This document shows positions 13,096 to 29,385 of a stretch of DNA of 37,022 bases, in pieces. Positions within the stretch are counted from its first letter, which is position 1. Every line of letters starts with the position of its first letter. The position numbers were made by a program, and so were the translations under genes. Location: positions 113,171 through 150,192 of the forward strand of contig CALSCP010000313.1 of NCBI GenBank assembly GCA_943704425.1, in the 5' to 3' direction. The stretch is from Ministeria vibrans ATCC 50519 (Eukaryota > Opisthokonta > Filasterea). The notes beneath the pieces are model-generated. The model was not told the DNA's origin and ran no database searches. It worked only from the letters and a program-made list of their open reading frames with translations.

Positions 13096-13305
13096 CTTTG
13101 AGTGTCACGAGACAAGGCACGGCTACGTGAATGGTCCCGCACAGAAAAGAGCGACGATGATAATAAAATTGTGTGTAATAAATTTAAAATTACGTCTTAT
13201 TTATATTTTATGTCACCGATAAGATAATGAATAGTGAATAATCAGAATTTTTATTATTTAATTCCTATAGAGTCTGTATCACGCGGGACGGCGCGGCGCT
13301 GCTTC
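13096..13305. promoter_or_regulatory. Divergent promoter region (sushi receptor and Cache-like 5-phosphatase)
   Basis: This 210-bp spacer separates two divergent start codons. Its middle (about 13155-13260) is very AT-rich, in sharp contrast to the GC-rich exons on either side. The plus-strand start at 13306 sits in a tcATGGcc context. An upstream in-frame ATG at 13234 lies in the AT-rich part and looks like leader sequence. No specific factor site can be named. Confidence 0.4.
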
Positions 13306-16300
13306 ATGGCCTTTTTGAGCAAGCAGGGCGAAGAAGACACCGTTGCCATGGAGCCGCTTCGGCGCGCGACACACACTAAAATGTTTCAAACGAGTGTTGC
13401 CTCTCCTGTGCGCCGTCGAACCATCGCAACCGTACCACAGGCGGCGTCGGAAGTTGAAGCGACCACAGTGAACATTGTTTCCTCCCCAACCATGGCAAAA
13501 ATTGTCGAAGAGAAGGCGAGCGCGACAGAAACGTTGCCGACACGAACGCGACGCAAATGTCGCCTTTCCCTTGTGTCCTCCATCCTTCTCCTGCTGATCA
13601 TTGTGCAGCTGCTGAGCTTGTGCATTGTTGCTGGCGTCTGGTACTCGCAGTACCTCGAGACTACCGACGTAAGAGTGGAACGTACCTATTCATTTTTGTT
13701 GAAACACAATGCTCTGCTTCACTCGTTAGAGCCTGCAATTGGGGCTGTTGCAGTCGTCGGCTGCTGCTATTTCCGTGTATCTTGCGTCAGAGCTGGGTCG
13801 TTTTGACTCGTCTATTCTCACGGTGACAACGCTCGTCAACAATGGTATCCTGGAAGATGCCCTTCTGTACAGGGGACAGTTGACGTGCAAGAGTTTCTCG
13901 TGGAACGCCTCGGTGTACAGCGAGGAAGAGGTTGTCCAGCGGACGCTTAGCGGCTTCTCCAATGGCACTACCCTTGGCGATGCAATGCGTTCCCAATTTC
14001 GCATCTTGAGCTCCCTCTACTCGAGCGAATTCTCCGACACAGTGGTAACGCATTTAATTTTTTGTTGTTGCTTTTTTGTTTTTGTTTTGTGTGTTTCCAC
14101 CGAGGACAGCGCTCTATTCTCTACGTAGTGTTTTTTTTATTTTTTTTTTGTATTTTCTTGTAGAATCCTTTTTTGTTTAATTCCTTTGGGCAGTTTGATG
14201 GCGGTACACTGCTGACGGTGCAACAGGCGGCAGTGCTGACGCGCGACAATGCACTGACGTCCACCTATCTGCAAAGCGCCGATTGCGAGGCAAACCCCGG
14301 GACGTTTACGTGTAGTCCTCGGCCGCCACAGTCGAACCAGCCGCAGCCTTATGATCGGTCTATTGTGAACACCTATGGCGTCCTTGATGTTGCATCACTC
14401 GACGACCCGGGCGCGTGGAACCGTGTAACCTATGAGCTGGGCAATGCCAGTCGGCTGTACCATGGGTTTGCAGCGACGCAGATTGTGGCACAATGGACTC
14501 CCGTGGATTGGTTGAGCACTTCTCCAGACGCTCCTGCTTGCCCCACTTTGACATGCCCATTCGACCTGAGTGGCCTGAACATTGACAACCCCAGCGAACT
14601 GTACGACTTCCCTGCGTGTTTGCGAGGCGAAATGGCATCGATGCAGTCCACGGCACCTCTTGCCCCTGAGATTGTCTCTTTGCTTAAGAACCAGCCTCAG
14701 CGCAACGTTTCTACCGCCGTATATGTTCGCAACGGCCTCACCGATCCCTATTCCATCGGTACTGCCTGTGTTGTTTTTTTTTTGGTTATTTTTGTTTTTT
14801 TTGTTTTTTTTTTGTTTTCTTTTTTTTTGCATACTTTCTTTATTTTTTTTTGTTTTGTCTTTTTTTTCTTACACCTCTATCACTTTGGTTTTTTTTCTTC
14901 CTACATCATCTCTTTTGTGTGTACATAGCGATTGTTGGACCGTCTTACAATGGAACGGGGTTCTTTGGAGTCTCATTGAGTTTGCGCGCAATAGAAACTG
15001 ATGTGTACGAGCGAATGCTTCTTCAGTCTCAGACATTGCTGGTTATCCAATCCGATCGCTGTGCTCTTCCCGCCAGTCAGTCCTATATTTTAGTTGCAGT
15101 AACGTCAAATAATTAGTCGTACCGACGTCGGACAGTAATAATTAACTTTTTTTTTTCTCTGCGTGTGTGTTTGTGTGTGCCGCAGCAACAAGAGAGCGGG
15201 TGCGGGACACGACTGGACTGCATTGTGTCGCATGCAGTTGCGCCTAGTGTGCTGACGGCAGAACAGAGTCAGCTAGTCGAGTTTGTCTGTGAGCAGTTTG
15301 AAGCGAGCGAGTCGAGTGCCTTTAATGGAATGTGGATCAAGTCGAACAATTACATCGTGGCTACCAATGTACTTGGCATGGACATCACCGACCGCATTGT
15401 TGTGCTCTTGACGCCCCGTGATGCTGCACAGTCCAGCGTTGAGACTGGCACGATTCGCGTATGTCTCTTTTATGGAAGAATGTTGAAGTGATTGTTTGTT
15501 TTTGTTTTTGTTTTTGACTTAGGCTGCCGGTGCGAGTCTCTCTCTTGTGGTGCTCATGGTTTTTATCTGTTTGCTTATTGCCACATGGCTTGCCCGCAGG
15601 TTTAAAAAGATGCAGGTCAGTCAAATGCTTTCTCTTCTCGTCCCTTTGATATATAGTTAATTTCGTGTGTGCCACTGTGATATATTGTTGAAATTAACTT
15701 TATGGTTTCGTTTTTGTAGTCTCGCATGCGCAATATGGTGGAACGCATTGATGACGACAAGTTTGACGAATCAGCAGAAGACGAGGCACTCTTAGGAGGA
15801 GTACGATGAAAAACACAACACAAAATTTGTGGTTGTGCTATTTTTGACTCTTTTTGTACTCTGTTTGATAGTTTGGTCAACTGGCAATGCTGCGGATGAT
15901 GTGGAAGCGACAGAGCCAGGACACACGTCTTCTTGTATATATATATATTATATCTCTTTATCACTTTGTTTCCCCTCTCTCTATCACTTTGTTTCTTGCT
16001 TCTCTCTTTTTCAATTTGTTCTTTCCCCTCTCTCTATCACTTTGTTTCTTTCCCCCTCCTCTCTCCTCTCTCTATCTATTTCGCAAACCCCTTTGTTTTG
16101 TATGCGCGTCCCACCTAACTCTCTTTGCTTTCTGTTTTGCATTCTAGGCGATTGCGAATAAGCTGCGTGCTCAGTTTTATCGCAGAAGGTCAGTTTGTTT
16201 TGCAGTTTGACTTTTTTCTTTTGTAATTCATTATTATTGTTCTGAATCGATTTTCCTTCTTTGTAGGTTTCTTGACACCCGCGCTGCGCTGAATTCCGCT

Positions 16301-18712
16301 GTGACTGTACCCTGGCGACTTCCGTACGATGCACAATGCACATCCGGCAACTTTCTTATTGTTATTCCCCTCTTCAGGTACAAACCCGTGAGTGTGTACG
16401 TGGGCACATGGAACGTGGGGAATGCGGCTCCCTCGGCCGATCTGCGCGAGTGGATTCACGGCGATCATGACCTCTTTGTCTTTGGTCTTCAAGAATGCGT
16501 CTTTGGCAAGGGCAAGGTATTATTTTCCCTCTCCATCCACACACCCACGCGCAGCATAATTACATAATAGTCATTATTTCTTATTTTATTCATCATTATA
16601 TAATATCGTTGTTCTCATATGCGAGTAGGAAGCGAGCAAGTCTGGTGAAAAGTTTGCCACACAAGTCCAGAAGCTTCTTGGTCCAGGTACTGCTGCTTCC
16701 CATCACTCAAGGAAGAATCACAACAAACTTTTTTTTTTTTTCATTTGCGTGTGATAGATTACATTCGTGTGTCACTTGTGTCGATTTTGCCGAGCAACGC
16801 TGAACGATTGATTGACGGCGCAACGAAAATGAGCGGATTGCGTGTGCTTGTGATGGCACGACGTGAACACGCGCTTTTCATTGACAATGTGAGTGTGGGG
16901 CGCGAAGGGACTGGAATTGCTCATATGGGATGGAACAAAGGTACACACACACACACACACAGCAAAAAAAAAAGCGTTTGCTGATTGTTGTTGCGGGAAC
17001 AGGCGGAGTGGGTGTCTCGCTCTCTTTCTATGGACGTTCCTTCCTGTTTGTCAATGCCCATCTCGCAGCCCATCAGGTACAATACATTGAGCGATGGATA
17101 AATGTACGAATAGCTGAATTGTGATGCACAGGGGAAACTGTCTGAGCGGAAGGACAACATTACTGAGATTCTGACGGGACTCAATGCCAAACTGACTCCC
17201 TCCGACACTCTCACCTCTGCCTACGATTACTTCTTCTTTTTTGGCGTACGCTCGAAACTATCATTGCACGACTAACACACAGCTTGTTTTTTCGTCTTTT
17301 TTAGGACCTTAACTTCCGAGTGGTACCTGCGAATTGCTTTATTCCGTGTTTCTTCTGACGCTGTTTGTTTGTGTGTGTGTGTTTTTTTTTTTTTTTTTTT
17401 TGTAGGATTTGCCTCGAGAGGAAGTACTTTCGCTGATAGAGTCAAAAGAAGAAACGGGAATCACTCGACTGCTTGAACACGATCAGCTGAACATTGCCCG
17501 AAAATCGGCCTTTGCGCTTGCCGACTTTGACGAAGCCCCTATTACTTTTATGCCCACGTTCAAAATGGAGCGTCAGCGCCACCAGGTTTACGAAAGCAAA
17601 GTGAAGCGTGTACCCAGCTATTGCGACCGTGTGTTGCTTAAGCGCGCTCCACATCTGCCCGTGCGCTGCCTCGAGTACGCCAGTGCGCCTCACATCCTTT
17701 CGTCCGATCATCGTCCCGTCTTTGCCACCTTCCTTCTTGACCTGCCGCTTCACTATGCGCCTCCTCGCCCGACCGAATCATGTACCATTTCCATCGAGTC
17801 ACTTCGTATCACCACAGTAAGACTGTGACTATCTTCTGATCGAAACACACACCTGATCGACCCTTTCTTTAGATTTTTGCTCCAGAAAAACCCAACTCAA
17901 CAACGGCAGGAAAATTTCATGTGGGTGTCTCTGGTCACTGGGTACGTCAAAGGGCATTAATAACAATACGAATTTTCAATTTACAATAATATTTTTTCTT
18001 TTTTTTTTCTTTTCATCAGTTCCAACCCACTGAGCTGTTGGCGTGCGAAGGAACCGAACATGTTCTGTTGTGTCCGCCTCTCTCTGTGCGTCCTGTCTTC
18101 TCTGATCGTCGATGGCTACGCGAACAGAGTTTGGTGATGTCGCTGACGCGCGAGAAGACTGCGTCTAAGCGCGATCACTTTCAGGGCCGCCTTAGTCTTG
18201 GGCCGCTCTTTGATGCGCTTGCGTCGGCCGTCGCCACCGACTCTGCTGGTCTTGTGAGTGGCGTTCCGTTTGAATTGACTCTGAGTCGTCATTCGCCACG
18301 CCGTTACCTTGCCAAGGGCATTATGCGCATTTCCATTTCGCCTTTGATTGCAACAACAGCAGTGCCGATCGAGTCGAAGGATGCTGACAGTGGCAGTGCC
18401 GACGAACACACCAACGCCGCCGCTACTGCTGCTGCTGCCGCCTTTACTGTTGCGAGCCGACGCAACAGCGATGCGACTGGCTACGGACCGGACGAACTTG
18501 CAGACTCACTTGAGTTTTCTGGGATGATTGACAGTGACCATTTCCGTGCGGCCCATCGCGAGTCTTCTTCCACACTTGCGTTTTCTGGGATGATTGACAG
18601 TGACTATTTCCGTGTGGCGCATCGCGAGTCTTCTTTCGCCTCCAACTCGGACACGGACACCAGCAGCATCACTGAGAACAGCACGACTTTTGAATCAGAG
18701 TCCATTGTATGA
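13306..18712 (+). CDS. Transmembrane Cache-like sensor fused to inositol-polyphosphate 5-phosphatase
   Basis: I read 18 exons: 13306-13668, 13754-14044, 14164-14758, 14929-15098, 15186-15458, 15523-15615, 15720-15800, 15872-15934, 16148-16188, 16267-16516, 16629-16686, 16758-16940, 17003-17076, 17132-17245, 17305-17322, 17406-17816, 17873-17941 and 18020-18712. They total 3840 nt (1279 aa) in one frame. Residues 1-86 are cytosolic and TM1 is about 87-110. An exoplasmic domain (about 112-564) has five N-glycosylation sequons and a Cache-like look (GPSYNGTGFFGVSLSLRA). TM2 is about 567-589. The 5-phosphatase (about 698-1000) shows GTWNVGN, LQE, NKGG, NAHLAAH, GDLNFR, PSYCDRVL (usually PxWCDR) and SDHRPV. 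A C2-like stretch (HFQG, as in SHIP) and a twice-repeated 22-residue motif close the tail. Members of this family remove the 5-phosphate of phosphoinositides. The weak point is the 15800/15872 junction: without it there are two genes, one stopping at TGA 15807-15809 and one starting near 15887. Confidence 0.78.
14759..14928 (+). other. T-rich intron of the Cache-like 5-phosphatase gene
   Basis: The 170-nt intron runs from GTACTG to TACATAG. More than 100 nt in its middle are almost pure T with occasional G. It ends with a CTCTATCACTTTGG motif (14874-14887) that also occurs in other introns of this window. Confidence 0.7.
15951..16077 (+). repeat. Intronic pyrimidine minisatellite with CTATCACTTTGTTTC motif
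   Basis: Inside the intron 15935-16147, three good copies and one degenerate copy of CTCTCTATCACTTTGTTTC follow each other (about 15953, 15975, 16002 and 16028), embedded in CT-rich sequence. The same motif recurs in introns of other genes in the window, always on the sense strand. Confidence 0.7.
17305..17322 (+). other. 18-nt microexon encoding the DLNFRV catalytic motif
   Basis: The exon is bounded by TTTTTTAG and GTACCT and adds exactly six codons in phase 0 between ...FFFFG and DLPREE. The resulting GDLNFRV is the invariant GDxNxR motif of inositol-polyphosphate 5-phosphatases, which makes this otherwise invisible exon convincing. Confidence 0.8.
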
Positions 18713-18762
18713 TTTGTGTACATGCACACATATTTTTATACTATTGTACACTCATGTTACTT
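18713..18762. other. 50-bp spacer between convergent stop codons
   Basis: The 5-phosphatase gene (plus) and the JmjC gene (minus) end 50 bp apart, so their 3' ends almost certainly overlap as transcripts. The spacer is T/A-rich (tatttttata) with no recognisable hairpin terminator, as expected for eukaryotic genes. Confidence 0.6.
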
Positions 18763-20457
18763 TCACTCCATCCACTCGTATGCCATGGCCGCACTGGACT
18801 TCATGTTAAGCACAGCATGCCCCCACGTACGAGGGACAAAGACCACATCACCGGGCTCCTGAATGAACTCTAGCAGAGTCGCAGAATGCCGCTGCTTTTC
18901 TCCCATCCATTCTTGAATGTGAAGGGAACTGAAGTGAGCGTATTCGGGCGGTGTCAGGAACCAACGCTTGCGTCCAAAAACAAGGCCGTTAAGAGCGTGA
19001 CCATGAAAATGAGGTGGTGCGCCGCTACCGGCGGGTCCTAACATGAACTGAGTCAGAACCGGCCGGTCGTGCTGGAGGGATGCTGGCAAGGGCGCGTCAA
19101 GTGCCATCTGGCGTGCCAGTGGTCCCGCGTCAAAAATGTACCGCGGCAGTGTCTGCGCGTCCGTTGCTTGTTTGTCGCGCGGAATCATTTCATCGCGAAT
19201 AAACTCATGCAAGGGACAACGATGCGATGGTCGCCCATACAGCGACGCATACGGAATGCCGCCAACCTTCACATGCTTCGAACCGTGTTCCCGAATTAGA
19301 TTGCTGGGCGTCCAACGACCGGTGGCAGGCCAATGCTTTGCCACGCCGCGCATGAGAAGTGGGCGTCCGACAATGACGTAGTCGCGCGTAAAGACGCTTG
19401 CTGACGGAAGATGATTTAAAGTGGCGATATTGAAAGAGTTGGACTCGTCGTCGTCGACGACGGTTGAGGGTGAAAGTGTTCTTGCAAGAGTGCTGTGAAA
19501 ACTGCTGCGCGCACACATTTGTGGAGTGCGTGCATTCATGTCGACACTCTTGAGTTGATTTAGCCAATTGGCTGCGTTTCCTGCAAGCCGCTTCAAGACT
19601 GCGACACACTCCGCAAATCCATAGGCGGACGCCAAGTGCAAGGGTGTCTGTTGATACGCGTCGCGATGCCACAGACAGCCCTTGTCGCGCGCCATTGTTC
19701 CCACTCTTTCGCACGCTACAACATGACCGCTGCCACATGCTAAATGAGCGGGTGTTCGACCGTGGCGATCGGTGGTACACACATTAGCACCAAGTCGAAG
19801 AAGTATCTCGAGATCTTGGGTACCGGTGTGCCTCACAACATCAGAATACACGATGGACGATCGTTTGCTCGCAGGCATATCCATCGAAGTGAGATCAAGC
19901 GTTTTCCGATGTGTTTCGACGAGGTCAAGTGCATTGAGAAAGACGCGAGCAAGTCCACTCGCCTTCGCTTCCGCCACGGTGTGCAACGCGGTTGCATTGT
20001 GCGTGTCTCGCAGGTTCACGCAGTGTAGCTCCTCCGTCGACATGTCCGGTCCAAACCGGCTCTCCAAAGCCTTAAGAGCGGGAACAAGTCGATAGTGGGC
20101 TGCCAGATACAACGGACACGCAGCCAAGAGTGCTTCTGCGTCGGTGTGCTGCAGCAGCAACGCAAACGTCTCCTCGCACCGTTGCAGTCTCAGTGCATCT
20201 CGAACCATTGCAACTCCGTGCCACTTGTCCAACACTGTATTCAGGGCATATGTCCCTGGCGCACGCTGGGCGTTTGCCAGGCCAGGCGACGCGTCAATCG
20301 ACGATTGTAGCGAGTCAACATCGCACCGCTCGATCGCTCTCCAAAACTCGCCATTGGCACTATCGCTTTGTGAAGAAGATACCGCTACCAACGAGGGCCA
20401 CCATTTAATGAAAAGAATACTCGCCACACCCACCAGAGTGGCGGTGAGCAGTTTCAT
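18763..20457 (-). CDS. Ankyrin-repeat / JMJD8-like JmjC protein with N-terminal membrane signal
   Basis: One uninterrupted 564-residue frame, the only apparently intronless gene here. Residues about 3-19 form a hydrophobic signal sequence or anchor. Ankyrin-type repeats occupy about 145-300 (GRTPAHLACGSGH at 233-245; QQTPLHLASAYG at 269-280). The C-terminal third is a JmjC/cupin fold: DYVIVGRPLLMRG, then PPHFHGHALNGLVFGRKRWF with H483 and H485, and PGDVVFVPRTWGHAVLN with H547. The HFHG pattern (His-x-His rather than His-x-Asp) and the GRKRWFL block resemble JMJD8, known in animals as an ER-lumenal protein. Location in the secretory pathway is inferred from the N-terminus; there is no KDEL-like end. 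Whether it is an active Fe(II)/2-oxoglutarate dioxygenase cannot be told. Joining ankyrin repeats to this JmjC type is unusual. Confidence 0.8.
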   Translation of the reverse strand: MKLLTATLVGVASILFIKWWPSLVAVSSSQSDSANGEFWRAIERCDVDSLQSSIDASPGLANAQRAPGTYALNTVLDKWHGVAMVRDALRLQRCEETFALLLQHTDAEALLAACPLYLAAHYRLVPALKALESRFGPDMSTEELHCVNLRDTHNATALHTVAEAKASGLARVFLNALDLVETHRKTLDLTSMDMPASKRSSIVYSDVVRHTGTQDLEILLRLGANVCTTDRHGRTPAHLACGSGHVVACERVGTMARDKGCLWHRDAYQQTPLHLASAYGFAECVAVLKRLAGNAANWLNQLKSVDMNARTPQMCARSSFHSTLARTLSPSTVVDDDESNSFNIATLNHLPSASVFTRDYVIVGRPLLMRGVAKHWPATGRWTPSNLIREHGSKHVKVGGIPYASLYGRPSHRCPLHEFIRDEMIPRDKQATDAQTLPRYIFDAGPLARQMALDAPLPASLQHDRPVLTQFMLGPAGSGAPPHFHGHALNGLVFGRKRWFLTPPEYAHFSSLHIQEWMGEKQRHSATLLEFIQEPGDVVFVPRTWGHAVLNMKSSAAMAYEWME

Positions 20458-20593
20458 GATTAATTATGTTGATAGTTCCAACATTTGGCATCTTCCAATT
20501 TTTCATTTCCGATTAATTCCAATTATTTTGACTTGTCTCTTGCCTGAAATCGCTCACGCTCAACTCCCGCCCTTCTCAGTCCTTCGTGACAAG
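20458..20593. promoter_or_regulatory. Divergent promoter region (JmjC and listerin genes)
   Basis: A 136-bp spacer separates two divergent ATGs. The part next to the JmjC start is AT-rich, including taattatgttgatag and a T-rich run. The listerin start at 20594 lies in the context gacaagATGAGC. No defined motif beyond AT richness can be claimed. Confidence 0.35.
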
Positions 20594-26145
<5,552 letters not shown>

Positions 26146-26534
26146 CCAAGAGAGAGGAAATAGATTCCCCCCACCCAAGGGAGAAAAACGGAATTTATGA
26201 AAAGGATAATAGAGAATAGAGAGATGTACTCAATGTCAATACAAGACGAAATGCAAAACAAAGAGCACCATTTCCGCCGTACACTTCTAGACGAGAATGT
26301 TCCGAAAGAACACCATATGACTTATACTATACACCCATGGTGAAAAATAAAAGAAGAACTATAAAATATCAAAAGATATAAGAATGAGTAATTGTTGGTA
26401 ATATTTTCAGGGCGGGGAGAAATGAAATAAATTGAGAAGAAAATAAGAAAGATTTCAGAAAATAGGTACGTGGTAGCAAAAGAGAAAGAAAAATAAAAGT
26501 GGACTGAAAAGTTATAAATATAAATCATTCTAAT
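26146..26534. other. AT-rich spacer between convergent listerin and SelO genes
   Basis: About 390 bp without any supportable gene. It is A-rich on the plus strand and holds AATAAA at 26346-26351, a possible listerin polyadenylation signal. Nothing else could be recognised. Confidence 0.5.
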
Positions 26535-26540
26535 TTTATT
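26535..26540 (-). terminator. Candidate poly(A) signal of the SelO gene
   Basis: AATAAA on the minus strand, about 295 nt after the SelO stop codon. It would place the SECIS candidate inside the 3' UTR. The hexamer is common in AT-rich DNA, so this is a weak call. Confidence 0.35.
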
Positions 26541-26565
26541 TATCTACACAGTGTCTCTCATTCTC

Positions 26566-26640
26566 TCTCGTGCCATCAGACTCATTCAGGCGAAATATAA
26601 CAAAGATCACTTTGTAAACGAGTCGTCATCAAGCAACGCT
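26566..26640 (-). promoter_or_regulatory. Candidate SECIS element (selenocysteine insertion) in the SelO 3' UTR
   Basis: On the minus strand, AUGAC (26629-26625) faces UGAU (26578-26575). This gives the non-Watson-Crick quartet U.U, G.A, A.G, N.N of eukaryotic SECIS elements. Between them a 10-bp helix forms from 26624-26615 with 26588-26579 (eight Watson-Crick, two G-U pairs). The 26-nt apical loop starts CAAAG, so an AA lies 12 nt after AUGA as expected. Below the quartet UGCU (26635-26632) can pair with GGCA (26574-26571). The loop AA could also pair within a small CAAAG/CUUUG hairpin, as in type II elements or as a competing fold. Found by hand; not scored by software. Confidence 0.65.
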
Positions 26641-26730
26641 GAAACAGAGGAGAGGGAAAGTGCCCTCTTCTTGTGGTCATCAGACGAGATTGGAGAAAAA
26701 GGAGAGAGGAAAAGTGGAGGGGTGCGAGCA

Positions 26731-26780
26731 CAGACACACACACACACTACACACACGTACACACAGACAGACAGACAGGC
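26731..26780. repeat. (CA)n/(CAGA)n microsatellite in the SelO 3' UTR
   Basis: A CA dinucleotide run with one CACTAC interruption passes into a CAGA tetranucleotide run. On the SelO strand it reads as TCTG and GT repeats between the stop codon and the SECIS candidate. Confidence 0.9.
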
Positions 26781-26834
26781 ATACATACAATGTCTGTCTT
26801 TGTGGTGCGCGTGTGATTGGCGGTGCGGGTGCTC

Positions 26835-29072
<2,238 letters not shown>

Positions 29073-29086
29073 CAACACAAAAGAAT

Positions 29087-29208
29087 GTCGAATTCTTATT
29101 TCTTAATGATTAACCATAATAATTATTCTTATTCATTCTGAAATCTGAATAAACCATTTGTTCAGATTGAGCTCTACCTCATTTCAGTGATTAAGCGGTG
29201 ATAGGGAG
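29087..29208 (-). promoter_or_regulatory. AT-rich 5' flank of the SelO gene
   Basis: An AT-rich stretch (attctta, ccataataattattc) lies between the SelO start and the minisatellite. It probably holds the SelO transcription start; no clear motif can be fixed within it. Confidence 0.3.
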
Positions 29209-29385
29209 GCGACTCTGTCAAGTTGAAAGGACTTTATATATAAGCGACTCTGTCAAGTTGAAAGGACTTTATATATAAGCGAAACTGTCAAGTTGAAAGG
29301 ACTTTATATATAAGCGAAACTGTCAAGTTGAAAGGATTTTCTATATATAAGCGAAACTGTCAAGTTGAAAGGACTTTATATATCT
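29209..29385. repeat. Minisatellite, five copies of a ~35-bp unit between MPP-alpha and SelO
   Basis: Units start at 29209, 29244, 29279, 29314 and 29351. The first two are identical, the third has a CT-to-AA change, the fourth is 37 bp, and the fifth runs into the MPP-alpha stop codon (29386-29384). Each contains CAAGTTGAAAGGA and TTTATATAT. On the strand of both flanking genes every unit reads TATATAAAG or close to it, a TATA-box-like string upstream of SelO and at the 3' end of MPP-alpha. Confidence 0.95.

Noticed and set aside
13234-13305. Upstream in-frame ATG as the start of the Cache-like 5-phosphatase
   Set aside because: The added residues are encoded by AT-rich spacer DNA; the ATG at 13306 has a better context and begins where base composition changes.
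15720-15886. Two separate genes (membrane sensor, soluble 5-phosphatase)
   Set aside because: An in-phase intron with sound splice signals joins them and the gap would be only about 80 bp; not excluded, so the test is given.
26677-26680. Alternative SECIS start (ATGA on the minus strand)
   Set aside because: The nearby hairpin (AGAGGG/CCCTCT) has no GA on the 3' side and no AA in its loop, so the quartet cannot form.
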